A stretch of 64,000 nucleotides of DNA from Spirosoma aerolatum (GCF_002056795.1 NZ_CP020104.1:6457501-6521500), one strand, 5' to 3'. Positions 46,290 through 56,180 are shown, counted from the stretch's first letter. Program-made: numbers and translations. Notes: generated from the letters alone by a model not told the origin.

Positions 46290-46358
46290 TGTTTTATGGC
46301 TATAAATGCGCTAATTCAACCAATTCGATTGCTTCTCTTCTTAACTAACAATGGCTGA

Positions 46359-48254
46359 ATGAAACAGTACTCCTCTTTGACAAGCCTATTACTCACTTTC
46401 CTGATCGGTCACATTTGTCTGGCTCAGGCCCCGCAGGAAGACCTTTTCAAAAAACTTCAGGAAATTGCCATCATCGAGCAGAAAGTGATGATGCCCATGC
46501 GCGATGGCATCCGGCTCGCTACCGACATTTATCGGCCTAAAACCGATCAAAAAGTCCCAATTATTTTCTCCAAAACGCCTTATAACTTCAACGCCTGGGG
46601 CGATGGCGAACAACGGCAAAACTCGTATCAGGCGGCTCTGGATGCCGTAAAACGAGGCTACGCGTATGTTGTTCAGAATGAACGGGGTAAGTTTTTCTCC
46701 GAAGGCGAATGGGATATTCTTGGCCCACCAACAACCGATGGGTATGATGCCTTTAGCTGGATGGCCAAACAACCCTGGTCGAATGGGAAGATTGGCACCT
46801 ACGGCTGCTCATCCACAGCCGAATGGCAAATGGCGGTAGCGGCTCTGGATCACCCAGCACATGCCGCCATGGTTCCGATGGGCTTTGGCGCTGGCGTAGG
46901 GCGGGTAGGGTCGTTTTATGAGCAGGGCAACTGGTACCGGGGCGGTGCTCAGCAAATGCTGTTTACAACCTGGCTATATGGTACACAAACTGATTTGTTT
47001 GCCCGGCCACTCTTCCCAAAAACCGCTACCAGTGACGACCTAACCCGTGTATCGCGCTTTTATGACTTAGCTCCCGAAATGCCCCGCGTCGATTGGGCGC
47101 AAGGCCTGAAGCATTTACCCGTCCAGGACATCATCAAAAATGTGAATGGTCAGAAGGGCGTTTACGAGAAAATGATCGTTCGCAAACCGAACGATCCCGA
47201 CTGGTATAAAGGGGGGCTATACCATGATAACATGCCGTTTGGCGTGCCGAGTTTCTGGTTTGCTTCCTGGTATGATGTTTCGACTGGGCCAAATCTGGCG
47301 CTGTTCAATCACGTTCGAAAAAACGCAACCGATCCACAGGTGCGCGACAATCAGTATTTAGTGATTGCTCCGACCCTGCATTGCGCTTACAAACGCGCCA
47401 CCGAAAACACCGTAGTAGGCGAACGTAGTGTTGGCGATGCCCGGCTGGACTATGACGGTCTGATTTATGGCTGGTTCGATTATTGGCTCAAAAGCGAAAA
47501 CAACGATGTATTGAAAAAGACTCCGCACGTCCGCTATTATACGATGGGCTCGAACAAGTGGCAAACGGCCGACACCTGGCCTCCAGCCAATGCTGAACTG
47601 ACGACCTATTACCTTTCCAGCAACGGACGGGCAAACAGTTTATACGGCGATGGCAAGCTAATCACAAAGCCCCTTGGCAAAGACGAGAAACCCGACGCCT
47701 TCACCTACGATCCGATGTATCCGGTGCCATCTTACGGCGGCAATGTCTGCTGCGCGGGTAATTCCGTACAGGGTGGGTCGTTCGATCAGCATCAGATGGA
47801 AACCCGCCAGGATATTCTGGTCTATACCACCGAACCGTTTGCCGATGGCATTGAAGTAACGGGATCTATCGAATCGACACTCTATGTTTCGTCTGATGCA
47901 AAAGACACCGATTTTACCGTTAAGCTGATTGATGTATACCCCGACGGCAAAGCCTACAATCTGGACGAAACCATACTGCGGGCTCGTTATCGTGAAGGGT
48001 TCGACAAAGAAGTCTGGATGGACAAAGGAAAAATTTACAAACTCGCCCTAAGCCCGATGTCGACCAGTAATTATTTTGCACCGGGGCACCGGATTCGGGT
48101 TGAAATATCGAGTAGTAACTTTCCCCGATTTGATCGAAACCTCAATACAGGTGGCAATAACTACGACGAAACCAAGGCTGTTGTAGCTCACAATCAAGTG
48201 TTCCATTCGGCACAATATCCATCCCAAATTCGTTTACCTATCGTGAAGAAGTAA
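46359..48254 (+). CDS. CocE/NonD-family hydrolase (X-Pro dipeptidyl-peptidase-like)
   Basis: The 631-residue exported protein has a signal peptide and the CocE alpha/beta-hydrolase domain ([31 protein letters not shown]). Its nucleophile is Ser151 in [13 protein letters not shown] His in APTLHC and a C-terminal jelly-roll domain ([34 protein letters not shown]) complete the family pattern. Related enzymes cleave esters, beta-lactam acyl groups or prolyl dipeptides. The substrate is unknown. Confidence 0.92.
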   Translation: MKQYSSLTSLLLTFLIGHICLAQAPQEDLFKKLQEIAIIEQKVMMPMRDGIRLATDIYRPKTDQKVPIIFSKTPYNFNAWGDGEQRQNSYQAALDAVKRGYAYVVQNERGKFFSEGEWDILGPPTTDGYDAFSWMAKQPWSNGKIGTYGCSSTAEWQMAVAALDHPAHAAMVPMGFGAGVGRVGSFYEQGNWYRGGAQQMLFTTWLYGTQTDLFARPLFPKTATSDDLTRVSRFYDLAPEMPRVDWAQGLKHLPVQDIIKNVNGQKGVYEKMIVRKPNDPDWYKGGLYHDNMPFGVPSFWFASWYDVSTGPNLALFNHVRKNATDPQVRDNQYLVIAPTLHCAYKRATENTVVGERSVGDARLDYDGLIYGWFDYWLKSENNDVLKKTPHVRYYTMGSNKWQTADTWPPANAELTTYYLSSNGRANSLYGDGKLITKPLGKDEKPDAFTYDPMYPVPSYGGNVCCAGNSVQGGSFDQHQMETRQDILVYTTEPFADGIEVTGSIESTLYVSSDAKDTDFTVKLIDVYPDGKAYNLDETILRARYREGFDKEVWMDKGKIYKLALSPMSTSNYFAPGHRIRVEISSSNFPRFDRNLNTGGNNYDETKAVVAHNQVFHSAQYPSQIRLPIVKK

Positions 48255-48308
48255 GACGAACAAATCCGCAAACCATACTGTTCTCTGAACAGCCTATTAG
48301 CGCTATTC

Positions 48309-48347
48309 ACACATTCACTCTTTGGCAATTCACTCTTTCGCTCTTTA
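48309..48347. repeat. Tandem GAGYGAAA motif (family A) upstream of the VWA gene
   Basis: Two copies of ATTCACTCTTT plus one CGCTCTTT lie in the 40 bp before the ATG at 48351. Only one arm is present here. Confidence 0.65.
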
Positions 48348-48350
48348 ACA

Positions 48351-49454
48351 ATGAAAGGCTTTCAATTTTCCGACTATATACCTCCTGAGCAGAAAGGAGG
48401 CAGCAACTTCGACAAGCTGCTCAACATTTTTCAGCAGCTGCTGCTCATGACCTCCGGTGATGTGGAACAGGCTATGTCGTGGATGAGTCAGCTCGACCGG
48501 CAGTATGGCCTTACCGACGATAAGTACGGCATCGGTAACTTCTTCGACGACCTCAAAGAAAAGGGGTATATCACGGAAGAAAACCAGGAAGGCCGCATTG
48601 TGATGACGCCAAAGAGTGAGCAAACCATTCGGCGAAGTGCGCTGGAAGAAATCTTCGGTAAGCTCAAACGCTCTAAATCGGGCGGCAATCACAATACGCC
48701 CTATACCGGCACTGGCGACGAGCTAAGCAGTGACCTTCGCAGCTACCAGTTTGGTGATACGCTGGAACAGATTTCGATGACCGAATCGATCAAAAACGCG
48801 CAGATCAACAGCGGTGTCGAAGAGTTTCGGCTGATGGAGCGCGATCTGGAGGTTACGGAAAAAGAACAGAAAACCCAGACATCGACCGTGCTGATGATCG
48901 ACATTAGCCACTCGATGATTCTGTACGGCGAAGACCGGATTACACCCGCCAAAAAAGTAGCGTTGGCCCTGGTCGAACTGGTTAAACAGAAGTATCCGAA
49001 AGACACGCTCGATATTGTGGTATTTGGCAACGATGCCTGGCAGATTCAGGCGAAAGATCTGCCGTATCTGGAAGTTGGCCCTTATCATACCAACACCGTA
49101 GCCGGGCTCGAACTATCGATGGACCTGCTTCGTCGGCGAAAAAACAAGAACAAGCAGATTTTCATGATTACGGACGGGAAACCGACCTGTTTGAAAGAAG
49201 GCATCAAATACTACAAAAACTCGTTCGGTCTAGACCGGAAAGTCGTGAGCAAAACCCTGACGCTGGCTGCCCAATGTCGTCGACTGGATATTCCGATTAC
49301 TACATTCATGATTGCCTCCGACCCCTATCTGAAACAATTCGTGCAGGAATTCACGAAAGTCAATAATGGTCGGGCCTATTATAGTGGCTTACAGGGCCTG
49401 GGCAACATGATGTTTGAGGATTTTCAGCGCAACCGCCGGAAGAATATCAAGTAA
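48351..49454 (+). CDS. VWA-domain protein, partner of a MoxR/ChlI-like ATPase
   Basis: The 367-residue protein ends in a von Willebrand A domain with a MIDAS motif D184-I-S186-H-S188 and TDGKP. Its N-terminal half is charged and helical with no signal peptide, so it is cytoplasmic. VWA proteins of this type work with MoxR/ChlI AAA+ ATPases as chelatase- or chaperone-like pairs. The likely partner is the AAA+ gene at 52663-54195, about 3 kb away on the opposite strand. A 30-bp-arm perfect palindrome follows the stop. Confidence 0.9.
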   Translation: MKGFQFSDYIPPEQKGGSNFDKLLNIFQQLLLMTSGDVEQAMSWMSQLDRQYGLTDDKYGIGNFFDDLKEKGYITEENQEGRIVMTPKSEQTIRRSALEEIFGKLKRSKSGGNHNTPYTGTGDELSSDLRSYQFGDTLEQISMTESIKNAQINSGVEEFRLMERDLEVTEKEQKTQTSTVLMIDISHSMILYGEDRITPAKKVALALVELVKQKYPKDTLDIVVFGNDAWQIQAKDLPYLEVGPYHTNTVAGLELSMDLLRRRKNKNKQIFMITDGKPTCLKEGIKYYKNSFGLDRKVVSKTLTLAAQCRRLDIPITTFMIASDPYLKQFVQEFTKVNNGRAYYSGLQGLGNMMFEDFQRNRRKNIK

Positions 49455-49489
49455 AGGGCTATCTGATTCAATTCTGTTTGGTAATCTTT

Positions 49490-49568
49490 CTGTCATTCCG
49501 ACGATAGGAGGAATCTCAAGCTTGAGTAATAGGCAATTTTGAGATTCCTCCTATCGTCGGAATGACAG
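49490..49568. repeat. Perfect inverted repeat, 30-bp arms
   Basis: Arms 49490-49519 and 49539-49568 are exact complements around a 19-bp loop. The arm contains TGTCATTCCGACGATAGGAG, a motif reminiscent of the dispersed TGTCATNCTGAGCGA-type repeats of Bacteroidota. It lies between the VWA stop and the start at 49623. Confidence 0.9.
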
Positions 49569-49622
49569 CAAACAAAGTCGGGCCTCTACTCCCGACTTTG
49601 TTTTTATTCTTCAATACACTCT

Positions 49623-50309
49623 ATGCCAACCTTTGCCGATCAGGCGATTGCCTATTACAATTCCCTTATTGTTCCTACAAATCTTCCGGCTGGGGTGGAG
49701 GTTCTGAATCCTTACCAGGCCCCGGATGTACGCCGGATTATTGGGGAATTTTACGGCAAGTTTTTTAACGATAATCAGCCGCGCGTATTTGTTTTAGGCA
49801 TCAATCCGGGTCGGTTTGGTGCGGGCGTGACCGGCATTTCATTTACCACCCCACAAAACCTGCGTCGCTACTGCCACATTGCCAATACCCTCGCCGACAC
49901 TCCCGAACTATCCAGCCGATTTATCTATCAGGTTGTAGACGCATTTGGCGGAGCTGAAGCGTTTTATGGACAGTTTTTTCTAACCTCACTGTTTCCTCTT
50001 GCCCTGACGAAAAGCGGAAAAAACTATAACTTTTACGACGACCGTATCACCACGGAAGCGCTCTGGCCAATCATTACCGAAACCGTTCGAACCCAGATCG
50101 ACTTTGGGTGCGACCGCCGGGTGGCCGTATGCCTGGGAAAGAAAAATGAAGCGTATCTGAAACGGTTGAACGACCAGCAAGGCTTTTTCGAACGAATCGT
50201 AACCCTCGACCACCCCCGTTATATTTTGCAGTACAGAACAAAAGACGCTCCGCTTTATCTGGAGAAATACATAGCTACCCTGCACGATTGCCTTGTCAAT
50301 AATCCATAA
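49623..50309 (+). CDS. SMUG2-family uracil-DNA glycosylase-like protein
   Basis: The 228-residue protein has the UDG-superfamily fold. The FVLGINPGRFGAGVTGISFTTP block is diagnostic of the SMUG2 (DUF4918) family, and LDHPRYILQYR near residues 195-205 is the second motif with the active-site His. SMUG2 enzymes excise uracil and related damaged bases. It stands alone between two hairpins; a terminator at 50316 follows. Confidence 0.88.
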   Translation: MPTFADQAIAYYNSLIVPTNLPAGVEVLNPYQAPDVRRIIGEFYGKFFNDNQPRVFVLGINPGRFGAGVTGISFTTPQNLRRYCHIANTLADTPELSSRFIYQVVDAFGGAEAFYGQFFLTSLFPLALTKSGKNYNFYDDRITTEALWPIITETVRTQIDFGCDRRVAVCLGKKNEAYLKRLNDQQGFFERIVTLDHPRYILQYRTKDAPLYLEKYIATLHDCLVNNP

Positions 50310-50315
50310 AAAAGC

Positions 50316-50339
50316 CGATCGGCGATGAATAGCCGATCG
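50316..50339. terminator. Hairpin between convergent genes
   Basis: CGATCGGC and GCCGATCG form an 8-bp perfect stem downstream of the SMUG2 gene and of the lipoprotein gene on the other strand. Confidence 0.65.
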
Positions 50340-50378
50340 ACCGATCCTTGATATACTGATTGCTGAATGAAATCAGTC

Positions 50379-50906
50379 CTATACCTTCGTTAATTCCATC
50401 GTATACGTATACGTCTCATCTTTGCCGTCGCCATCCAGATCTTCAGCTTCCTGGCTCGACAATTTCAATGTGTTACCACTTACCGTTGCCGTATAGACCG
50501 ATACGTCGGTACCGCTGGTAATCGTCAGTTTAGTCCCGTCCAGTTTCCAGGTTGAATTATCTTCAATTGGATTTACATCATCCATCGACGTGTTGCATTT
50601 GGGCCCTGCTTTACCCGTTATTTTACCACCGCTATTGAACGTGACTACCGTAGTGGTCAGGCAATCGACAATATCGCTGCCGCCGGGATATGCTTTGTAC
50701 AGGCTCAGTAAATCATTTGTCTTCTGACCATTTCCCAGATCGATGGATGGATCAATTTTATACCCTGAAATCCGCCAACTTCCTTCTACGGCCGATGTCG
50801 ATGGAGTCACATTGGTATCACCACCGTTTTTACAACTACTAAACCACATGGGCAGGGCGAGTACCAGTGCCCATGCCATTAACCGAATTGCATTCATATT
50901 TTTCAT
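50379..50906 (-). CDS. Lipocalin-like lipoprotein
   Basis: The 175-residue protein has a lipoprotein signal ending MWFSSC and a small beta-barrel body (VEGSWRISGYK, TWKLDGTKLTI, TLKLSSQE). It fits the broad Bacteroidota lipocalin-like/DUF5004 group. An EF-hand-like loop, DLDGDGKDE, near the C-terminus could bind calcium. A second in-frame ATG (MNAIRL) three codons in is equally possible. Function is unknown. Confidence 0.75.
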   Translation of the reverse strand: MKNMNAIRLMAWALVLALPMWFSSCKNGGDTNVTPSTSAVEGSWRISGYKIDPSIDLGNGQKTNDLLSLYKAYPGGSDIVDCLTTTVVTFNSGGKITGKAGPKCNTSMDDVNPIEDNSTWKLDGTKLTITSGTDVSVYTATVSGNTLKLSSQEAEDLDGDGKDETYTYTMELTKV

Positions 50907-51243
50907 AGTTCATCAATAATGTTTGGGCCAAAAATAGAAGGGGCTTAAGGCTACAGAAAATCATGTTGAGCAAGCGGTCGAGAATGGGAATAGCGCTTAT
51001 TGAGCGGTCGAAGGCACAGAACCTATGCCTTTCTCTACTGGCTCAATCAGGCCATCAACCGCTTTCCGGCCGAATGACGGGTCAATGCCTAATAGAAAAA
51101 TCCAGCCTGAATTTGTAAATAGCGAGTTCCGTTTATAGTAGGCTGGCGTAAACGCAATTGTGTACCAGCCCGCCATAAACTAAAAACCGTATACCGAAGA
51201 CATTTTATAACTTTACAGTCCAAAACTGTCTTCCCCCTCAACA
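50907..51243. other. Spacer holding a family B repeat
   Basis: This 337-bp spacer between divergent genes has no convincing short gene. Its distal part is occupied by the inverted repeat at 51127-51193, and a TATAACTTTA promoter-like stretch precedes the gene at 51244. Confidence 0.6.
51127..51193. repeat. GTTTAT/ATAAAC inverted repeat (family B, copy 3)
   Basis: GTTTAT-AGTA-GGCTGG pairs with CCAGCC-CGCC-ATAAAC. The outer and inner stems match exactly, while the connecting bases differ. The order of stems is the same as in copies 1 and 4. Confidence 0.7.
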
Positions 51244-51564
51244 ATGCTAATAACAACTACGCCTAATATTGAACACAAACAGATTACAAAATACATTGGT
51301 CTGGTTAATGGTGAAGCCATCATCGGTGCCAACCTCGTAAAAGACTTTTTCACCTCTATAAAAGATGTAGTAGGTGGTCATAGCGGGGCTTATGTACAAG
51401 CCCTACGCGAAGCCAAAAGTATCGCGATCAAAGAAATGATCGATCAGGCATCCCGGCTCGGGGCCAACGCCATTATTGGTGTCGATTTGGATTATCAGAC
51501 GATTGGTAGCAATGGAGCTATGCTTATGGTCAGTGCCAATGGTACGGCTGTGGTTGTCGAATAG
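51244..51564 (+). CDS. YbjQ-family (heavy-metal-binding, UPF0145) protein
   Basis: The 106-residue protein is a full-length YbjQ member: MLITTTPNIEHKQITKYIGLVNGEAI at the N-terminus, REAKSIAIKEMIDQASRLGANAIIGVDLDYQTIG and a final MVSANGTAVVVE. The family forms ring pentamers of unclear role and has no proven metal function despite its name. It is a single gene followed by a hairpin. Confidence 0.94.
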   Translation: MLITTTPNIEHKQITKYIGLVNGEAIIGANLVKDFFTSIKDVVGGHSGAYVQALREAKSIAIKEMIDQASRLGANAIIGVDLDYQTIGSNGAMLMVSANGTAVVVE

Positions 51565-51655
51565 TCTGTAACGAGGGTAAAAACCCACCCGGCCCGGTTA
51601 AAAATTACACCCCTTAACCACATTAAAAGCAAGCCGATTATAGGTAAATTCTAAA

Positions 51656-51704
51656 AAGTACTGGGTGCATATAGATTTTACAGAATTCTATACACCCAGT
51701 ACTT
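51656..51704. terminator. Hairpin downstream of the YbjQ gene
   Basis: AAGTACTGGGTG (51656-51667) pairs exactly with CACCCAGTACTT (51693-51704). It lies about 90 bp after the stop at 51564. Confidence 0.65.
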
Positions 51705-51834
51705 CTATATCTATCGTACCTCTTAAATACGCTATTTGATCTCTTTAATATATATTTAATTATATTTTATAAATCATCTTGCAACGTTGCACAAAATTTG
51801 TAGGTAGTGACCTATGTATTTAGCTCACTACGCT

Positions 51835-52575
51835 ATGAAAGTAATCCTTATTGGCGGTTGTCATGTTGGCAACTACGCTATAGCTCCTCATCTTGGCTTT
51901 GTCCAAAAATGGACCGAACATTTAGCCTATCTGACAGACGAACCCATCCAAACCCTATGCCATAGCATGGTCAGCCTGAGTCAGGTAGCTGATTTGATTA
52001 CGCAACACAGGGTCGAACTGATGCAGGCCGACCAGATTGTTCTTCAACTGGGCCATTATGAGCTTTCCTGGCGCAAATGTTTTCGGGAGCTTTTTCAACA
52101 CCAGCTTTTTTCGCCAACGCCAAAGCCCTATCAGCCCAAACCCTTGCCGAACATTACCGGAACGGCACCGATTCCCTATCAGCAAAAGCTAAAGAATTGG
52201 TTCAAAGCGGCCTTCCTGACGCTTTACAAAACCCAGAATAGCCAGCTTCCATATTTAAAGCAATTCGACCAACGGTTGACACAAACCTTGGCTTTATTGG
52301 CTCCATACGGAGCTAAAGTAATTGTTATGACACCTTTCCCTAGCTTACACGCTGTAGATCAATGGCTTCGCCGGGAAAGTATTCCTTTTATTTGCAAGTG
52401 TGCCCGGCAGAATGGATTTCGGCTGGTCGACACGTTTAGCGCCATTCCCCGGCAAGCGGCTTATTTTCTAGCCGATGGAGCACACCTGAATGCACGGGGC
52501 CATGCGATTGTTGCGCTTCTTTTGAGCCAACTACCCGTTTACACAACCCTCCTGGAAGAAATCAATTGTCTATAA
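51835..52575 (+). CDS. SGNH/GDSL-like protein lacking the usual nucleophile serine
   Basis: The product (about 246 residues) ends with DGAHLNARGHAIVA, the Asp-x2-His block V of SGNH hydrolases. The N-terminal block reads LIGGCHVGNY where a GDS motif is expected, so Cys replaces Ser, and block III reads LGHYE instead of GxND. It could be a cysteine-based esterase, a sugar acyl-transferase-like protein (compare WcbI-type GNCQ proteins) or a non-catalytic relative. An in-frame ATG at 51814 adds seven residues. No neighbours suggest a pathway. Confidence 0.65.
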   Translation: MKVILIGGCHVGNYAIAPHLGFVQKWTEHLAYLTDEPIQTLCHSMVSLSQVADLITQHRVELMQADQIVLQLGHYELSWRKCFRELFQHQLFSPTPKPYQPKPLPNITGTAPIPYQQKLKNWFKAAFLTLYKTQNSQLPYLKQFDQRLTQTLALLAPYGAKVIVMTPFPSLHAVDQWLRRESIPFICKCARQNGFRLVDTFSAIPRQAAYFLADGAHLNARGHAIVALLLSQLPVYTTLLEEINCL

Positions 52576-52589
52576 TCTATACGAAAGGA

Positions 52590-52631
52590 AAAGGGCGCTA
52601 CAGGGAATAAAATCACCTGTAAGCGCCCTTT
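52590..52631. terminator. Bidirectional terminator
   Basis: AAAGGGCGCTACAGG pairs with CCTGTAAGCGCCCTTT with one bulged base. It lies between convergent genes ending at 52575 and 52663. Confidence 0.8.
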
Positions 52632-52662
52632 AAACATCGTGATCGATCAGCCAATTACGGTC

Positions 52663-54195
52663 TTAGTATCGATCGTCATCTTCTTCGTCTTCCTCTTCAC
52701 CAAAGTTTTGGCCCGGATTAAACATCGAGCCAAGTAGATCTTTGAACGACTGGCCGGTATCCATTGCTTTTTTGCCAACCAGCGAATGTTCTGCCAAACC
52801 ATGCAGGGCAAACTCCATCATGAACAATTTTTCGGGTTTGCTCAGTCGAGAATGAAACTGGTCGACAACATCGTCCAAGCCATCAATGGTTCGCAGACGA
52901 GCCTCATAGTCGCGGTTACTCAGGTCGTTCAGAATGTCCATCGTGTTACCATCGCCAAACCAGTCTGTTATTTTCTTGTACGGATTGCCCCGCTTATCTT
53001 TTTTAGCTTTCTCTGGATTGGGGAAATACTGCAAAAACTGATTTCGAATGGCCTTACCAATCAGATTTTGTGCTACAATCACTGGTCCCTCTACTTCCCC
53101 TTCATATACCAGTTCGACCTTACCACAAATGGCCGGAACGACCCCGTACAGATCGGCTATGCGCACATACGTATCGCGTTCGCCATTGAGTAACGCCCGG
53201 CGCTCAGCCGACGAAAGAAGGTTTTCATAAGCCGAGATAGTCATCCGGGCAGAAACTCCACTTTTCGAGTCAACGTATTCACTCTCACGGGCTTCCAGAG
53301 CCACCTGCTCAATCAAATCAGCAATCAGGTCGTTGGTTTTCACCATACCTTTCTGCTCCGTTTTAACAATAGCCTCCTGCATCGTGATCTTCTTCCCGAT
53401 TTCGATCGACTTCGGATAGTGCGTTACAATCTGCGAGTCGATCCGGTCTTTCAACGGCGTTACAATACTCCCCCGGTTGGTATAATCTTCGGGATTAGCC
53501 GTAAACACGAATTGAATATCGAGCGGTAAGCGGAGTTTAAAACCACGTATCTGTATATCGCCCTCCTGCAGAATATTGAACAACGAAACCTGGATACGAG
53601 CCTGTAAATCGGGCAATTCGTTAATAACAAAAATACAGCGGTGCGAGCGTGGTATCAGCCCGAAGTGAATCGTCCGTTCGTCGGAATAGGGTAATTTGAG
53701 CGTGGCGGCCTTAATCGGGTCCACATCACCAATCAGGTCGGCCACCGACACATCGGGCGTAGCCAGTTTCTCGGTGTAGCGGTCATTGCGATGAAGCCAG
53801 TCAATCGGTGTCAGATCGCCTTTTTCGGCAATCAGGTCGACTGAATACCGTGAAATTGGGTTCAGGGGATCATCGTTGAGTTCCGAACCAGCCACCACCG
53901 GGATATATTCATCCAGCAAATTAACCATCAGCCGGGCAATCCGGGTTTTAGCCTGTCCACGCAATCCCAGCAAGTTAATATGGTGCATGGATAGAATAGC
54001 CCGTTCTACGTCAGGAATTACTGTATCTTCATACCCCCATATACCCGGAAAAACAACTTCCTTTTCCTTGATTCGCTCAATTAAATTTTCCCGCAACTCC
54101 TGCTTGATTGAGCGGGACTCATACCCGGCCGCTTTCAGCTCACCGAGTGTAGTAATGGCCAATAGTTTTGATGATTTCAGATTGCGGTAGTTCAT
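52663..54195 (-). CDS. MoxR/ChlI-like AAA+ ATPase
   Basis: The 510-residue protein has an AAA+ core: Walker A G77-LRGQAK83-T84, Walker B CIFVINE193, and sensor/arginine-finger region FTANPEDYTNRGSIVTPLKDRIDSQI. It most resembles the magnesium-chelatase ChlI/MoxR branch. The tail is strongly acidic (EEEDEEDDD). Such ATPases remodel or load cofactors into target proteins with a VWA partner, here probably the protein at 48351. It stands alone on the minus strand, with a heptamer repeat upstream. Confidence 0.9.
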   Translation of the reverse strand: MNYRNLKSSKLLAITTLGELKAAGYESRSIKQELRENLIERIKEKEVVFPGIWGYEDTVIPDVERAILSMHHINLLGLRGQAKTRIARLMVNLLDEYIPVVAGSELNDDPLNPISRYSVDLIAEKGDLTPIDWLHRNDRYTEKLATPDVSVADLIGDVDPIKAATLKLPYSDERTIHFGLIPRSHRCIFVINELPDLQARIQVSLFNILQEGDIQIRGFKLRLPLDIQFVFTANPEDYTNRGSIVTPLKDRIDSQIVTHYPKSIEIGKKITMQEAIVKTEQKGMVKTNDLIADLIEQVALEARESEYVDSKSGVSARMTISAYENLLSSAERRALLNGERDTYVRIADLYGVVPAICGKVELVYEGEVEGPVIVAQNLIGKAIRNQFLQYFPNPEKAKKDKRGNPYKKITDWFGDGNTMDILNDLSNRDYEARLRTIDGLDDVVDQFHSRLSKPEKLFMMEFALHGLAEHSLVGKKAMDTGQSFKDLLGSMFNPGQNFGEEEDEEDDDRY

Positions 54196-54202
54196 TCTGT
54201 TT

Positions 54203-54293
54203 GTAATGGATAATGTATAATGGACAATGTATAATGAAGGTTAGGAGCCGGGTGGTCATTATTCATTTTACATTATTCATTGTTCATTAAGTC
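54203..54293. repeat. TAATGNA heptamer tandem with inverted arm (family E)
   Basis: The left part is five heptamers of the TAATGGA/TAATGTA type. The right part (ATTATTCATTTTACATTATTC) carries the complementary motif, giving an imperfect inverted repeat directly upstream of the AAA+ gene start. Confidence 0.65.
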
Positions 54294-54384
54294 TAACAGG
54301 CTTTCGAAAGAAATGGTTTTTGGACGCTTAAAATGACTAATTTTACCGATTATACGCGCCGGGAACATAATCCCGTTGCTATCT

Positions 54385-56178
54385 ATGAACTCGACACGAA
54401 CACGCTTTATTCCCTTTCTTGTACTTATTGGCCTGGTGGGCTGTCGTGTACAAAACAACCCTCCTGAACTTATCAGCATAGCGCCCAAAGAGGCTTTTGT
54501 CAGCGATAGTGTTCGATTAAGGGGATATCAGTTTGGCTCCAATCCGGTTGTAACATTTAGTACCTCCAAATCGGTGGTGACGGCTTCTATTCAAAGTTAT
54601 GACGATAATACGATTCTTGTTCGGGTGCCAACAACCGCACCAAACATAAATCAAGTCAGAGTTCAAACGGATCAGGGCATATCGGACCCCCTCCCCTTTA
54701 CCGTCAAGCAACCCCCACCGATGCTAACTTCGGTAACACCGACCAACGGGTTGCCAGGGACTGTTGTGACCATTACGGGCAACTTTCTTAATCAGGTTAC
54801 CCGCATTCGCTTCGATAATATAGACGCGACTGTAAAAGACAGTACGTCAAATCAGCTAACTATCCTTGTACCACCCAACGCTCCGCGTGGCCCATCGGCC
54901 CTCGCTGTTGAAACGAAAGGCGGCAATCTAACCGCAAGGTTTATTGTTGCCGGAACCCCACAAATTACCCGGATTAGTCCAACACAGGCTAAAGCAGGAA
55001 CGGCGCTGGTTGTGCAGGGTAAAAATTTAACCGACGGCGTTCTAAGCATTAATGGGCTCGTTACGGATAAAGCCGTCACAATGGTCACTGATACAGTTAT
55101 ACGCACAACGATCCCAGCTACAGCCACATCCGGTCTGGTATCGGTTCGGGTATTCGAAACCCTCATTGCCAATAGTACCGATTCATTAAAGATTATTCCA
55201 CAGCCATTTATCACCAATTTACTGGCTCGTGACGGCATTGCCGGGGATAAACTCATCATTCAGGGTCTAAACCTGTTAAGTGTTACAAGCGTGTCGTTTG
55301 GCAGTGTGGTAGTCCCTTTCCGAATTCTTAGCAGTACCCAAATTGAGGCCACTGTGCCTGCATTGCCTGCGTCAGGTAACGTCACAATATCGGCCAACAG
55401 CGTTGGTGGTACGGCTACGGCTACTGATCCTTTTTTCTTTTATCTACCTCCATCTAATCTGTCTTTAACCCCAGCCCGACAATTAAATGGACGCCCGTTA
55501 ACTGTTTCGGGCAAAAACCTGTATCGGATTACAGACGTGAAAGTGAGTGGTATCGCAGTCCCCATCACCAGCCGAAATGAAGGCATCGATTTGTTAATTG
55601 GCATACCAGACAACGCCGTTAGCGGCCCCATCACGGTAACCAGCCGGGCAGGTTCGGCATCCGTACCACTCGTTATTGTTCAAAAACCAGTAGTGACAAG
55701 TCTGCTTCCTGCCAAAGCGAGAGTGGGCGAACGGATCGTATTAAGTGGTGATTTCCTCCAGGATGCGCAGATTTATTTTACAGGTTCAGCCAGTCCGGCG
55801 GCCGATGGTGGCAAAAACACCGATACCGAACGTTGGGTACTGGTTCCTGCCGATGCTCAGGTCGGCCCATTGCGGATTGTGAACATAGCGGGCGACGTCA
55901 CAACAACCAGTTCATTTACCCCCATTCGCCTGGCTACCATCACCGACTTTACACCCAAAAGTGCAACGGTCGGAGCCGAAGTTACTATAACAGGTCAAAA
56001 TCTATCAACGGTTACCGCCGTTCGATTCAGTGGTGGCAACTCTGCTCCTGCCACGTTCCGTCTGTCGGGTAGTTCGCTTATTGCAACGGTGCCCGCCGGA
56101 GCCACCACGGGTCAAATTTGCCTAACTAACGATGCAGGTACAAGTTGCACAAGTTCAAATTTTACAGTAACCAAGTAA
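54385..56178 (+). CDS. IPT/TIG-repeat lipoprotein
   Basis: The protein (about 597 residues) has a lipobox ending LIGLVGC and about seven IPT/TIG immunoglobulin-like units of 75-85 residues. Each shows the pattern P-x(3)-G-x(2)-V-x-I-x-G-x-N/F, for example TPTNGLPGTVVTITGNF, SPTQAKAGTALVVQGKN and TPKSATVGAEVTITGQN. IPT repeats occur in Bacteroidota surface proteins such as SusE/SusF-like binding lipoproteins. The ATG at 54385 was preferred over the TTG at 54376. It should be displayed in the envelope and probably binds glycans or other proteins. Confidence 0.88.
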   Translation: MNSTRTRFIPFLVLIGLVGCRVQNNPPELISIAPKEAFVSDSVRLRGYQFGSNPVVTFSTSKSVVTASIQSYDDNTILVRVPTTAPNINQVRVQTDQGISDPLPFTVKQPPPMLTSVTPTNGLPGTVVTITGNFLNQVTRIRFDNIDATVKDSTSNQLTILVPPNAPRGPSALAVETKGGNLTARFIVAGTPQITRISPTQAKAGTALVVQGKNLTDGVLSINGLVTDKAVTMVTDTVIRTTIPATATSGLVSVRVFETLIANSTDSLKIIPQPFITNLLARDGIAGDKLIIQGLNLLSVTSVSFGSVVVPFRILSSTQIEATVPALPASGNVTISANSVGGTATATDPFFFYLPPSNLSLTPARQLNGRPLTVSGKNLYRITDVKVSGIAVPITSRNEGIDLLIGIPDNAVSGPITVTSRAGSASVPLVIVQKPVVTSLLPAKARVGERIVLSGDFLQDAQIYFTGSASPAADGGKNTDTERWVLVPADAQVGPLRIVNIAGDVTTTSSFTPIRLATITDFTPKSATVGAEVTITGQNLSTVTAVRFSGGNSAPATFRLSGSSLIATVPAGATTGQICLTNDAGTSCTSSNFTVTK

Positions 56179-56180
56179 AC

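Noticed and set aside
54273..54488. 71-codon minus-strand ORF opposite the start of the IPT-repeat gene
   Set aside because: It overlaps a clear lipoprotein signal sequence on the plus strand and has no recognisable product.
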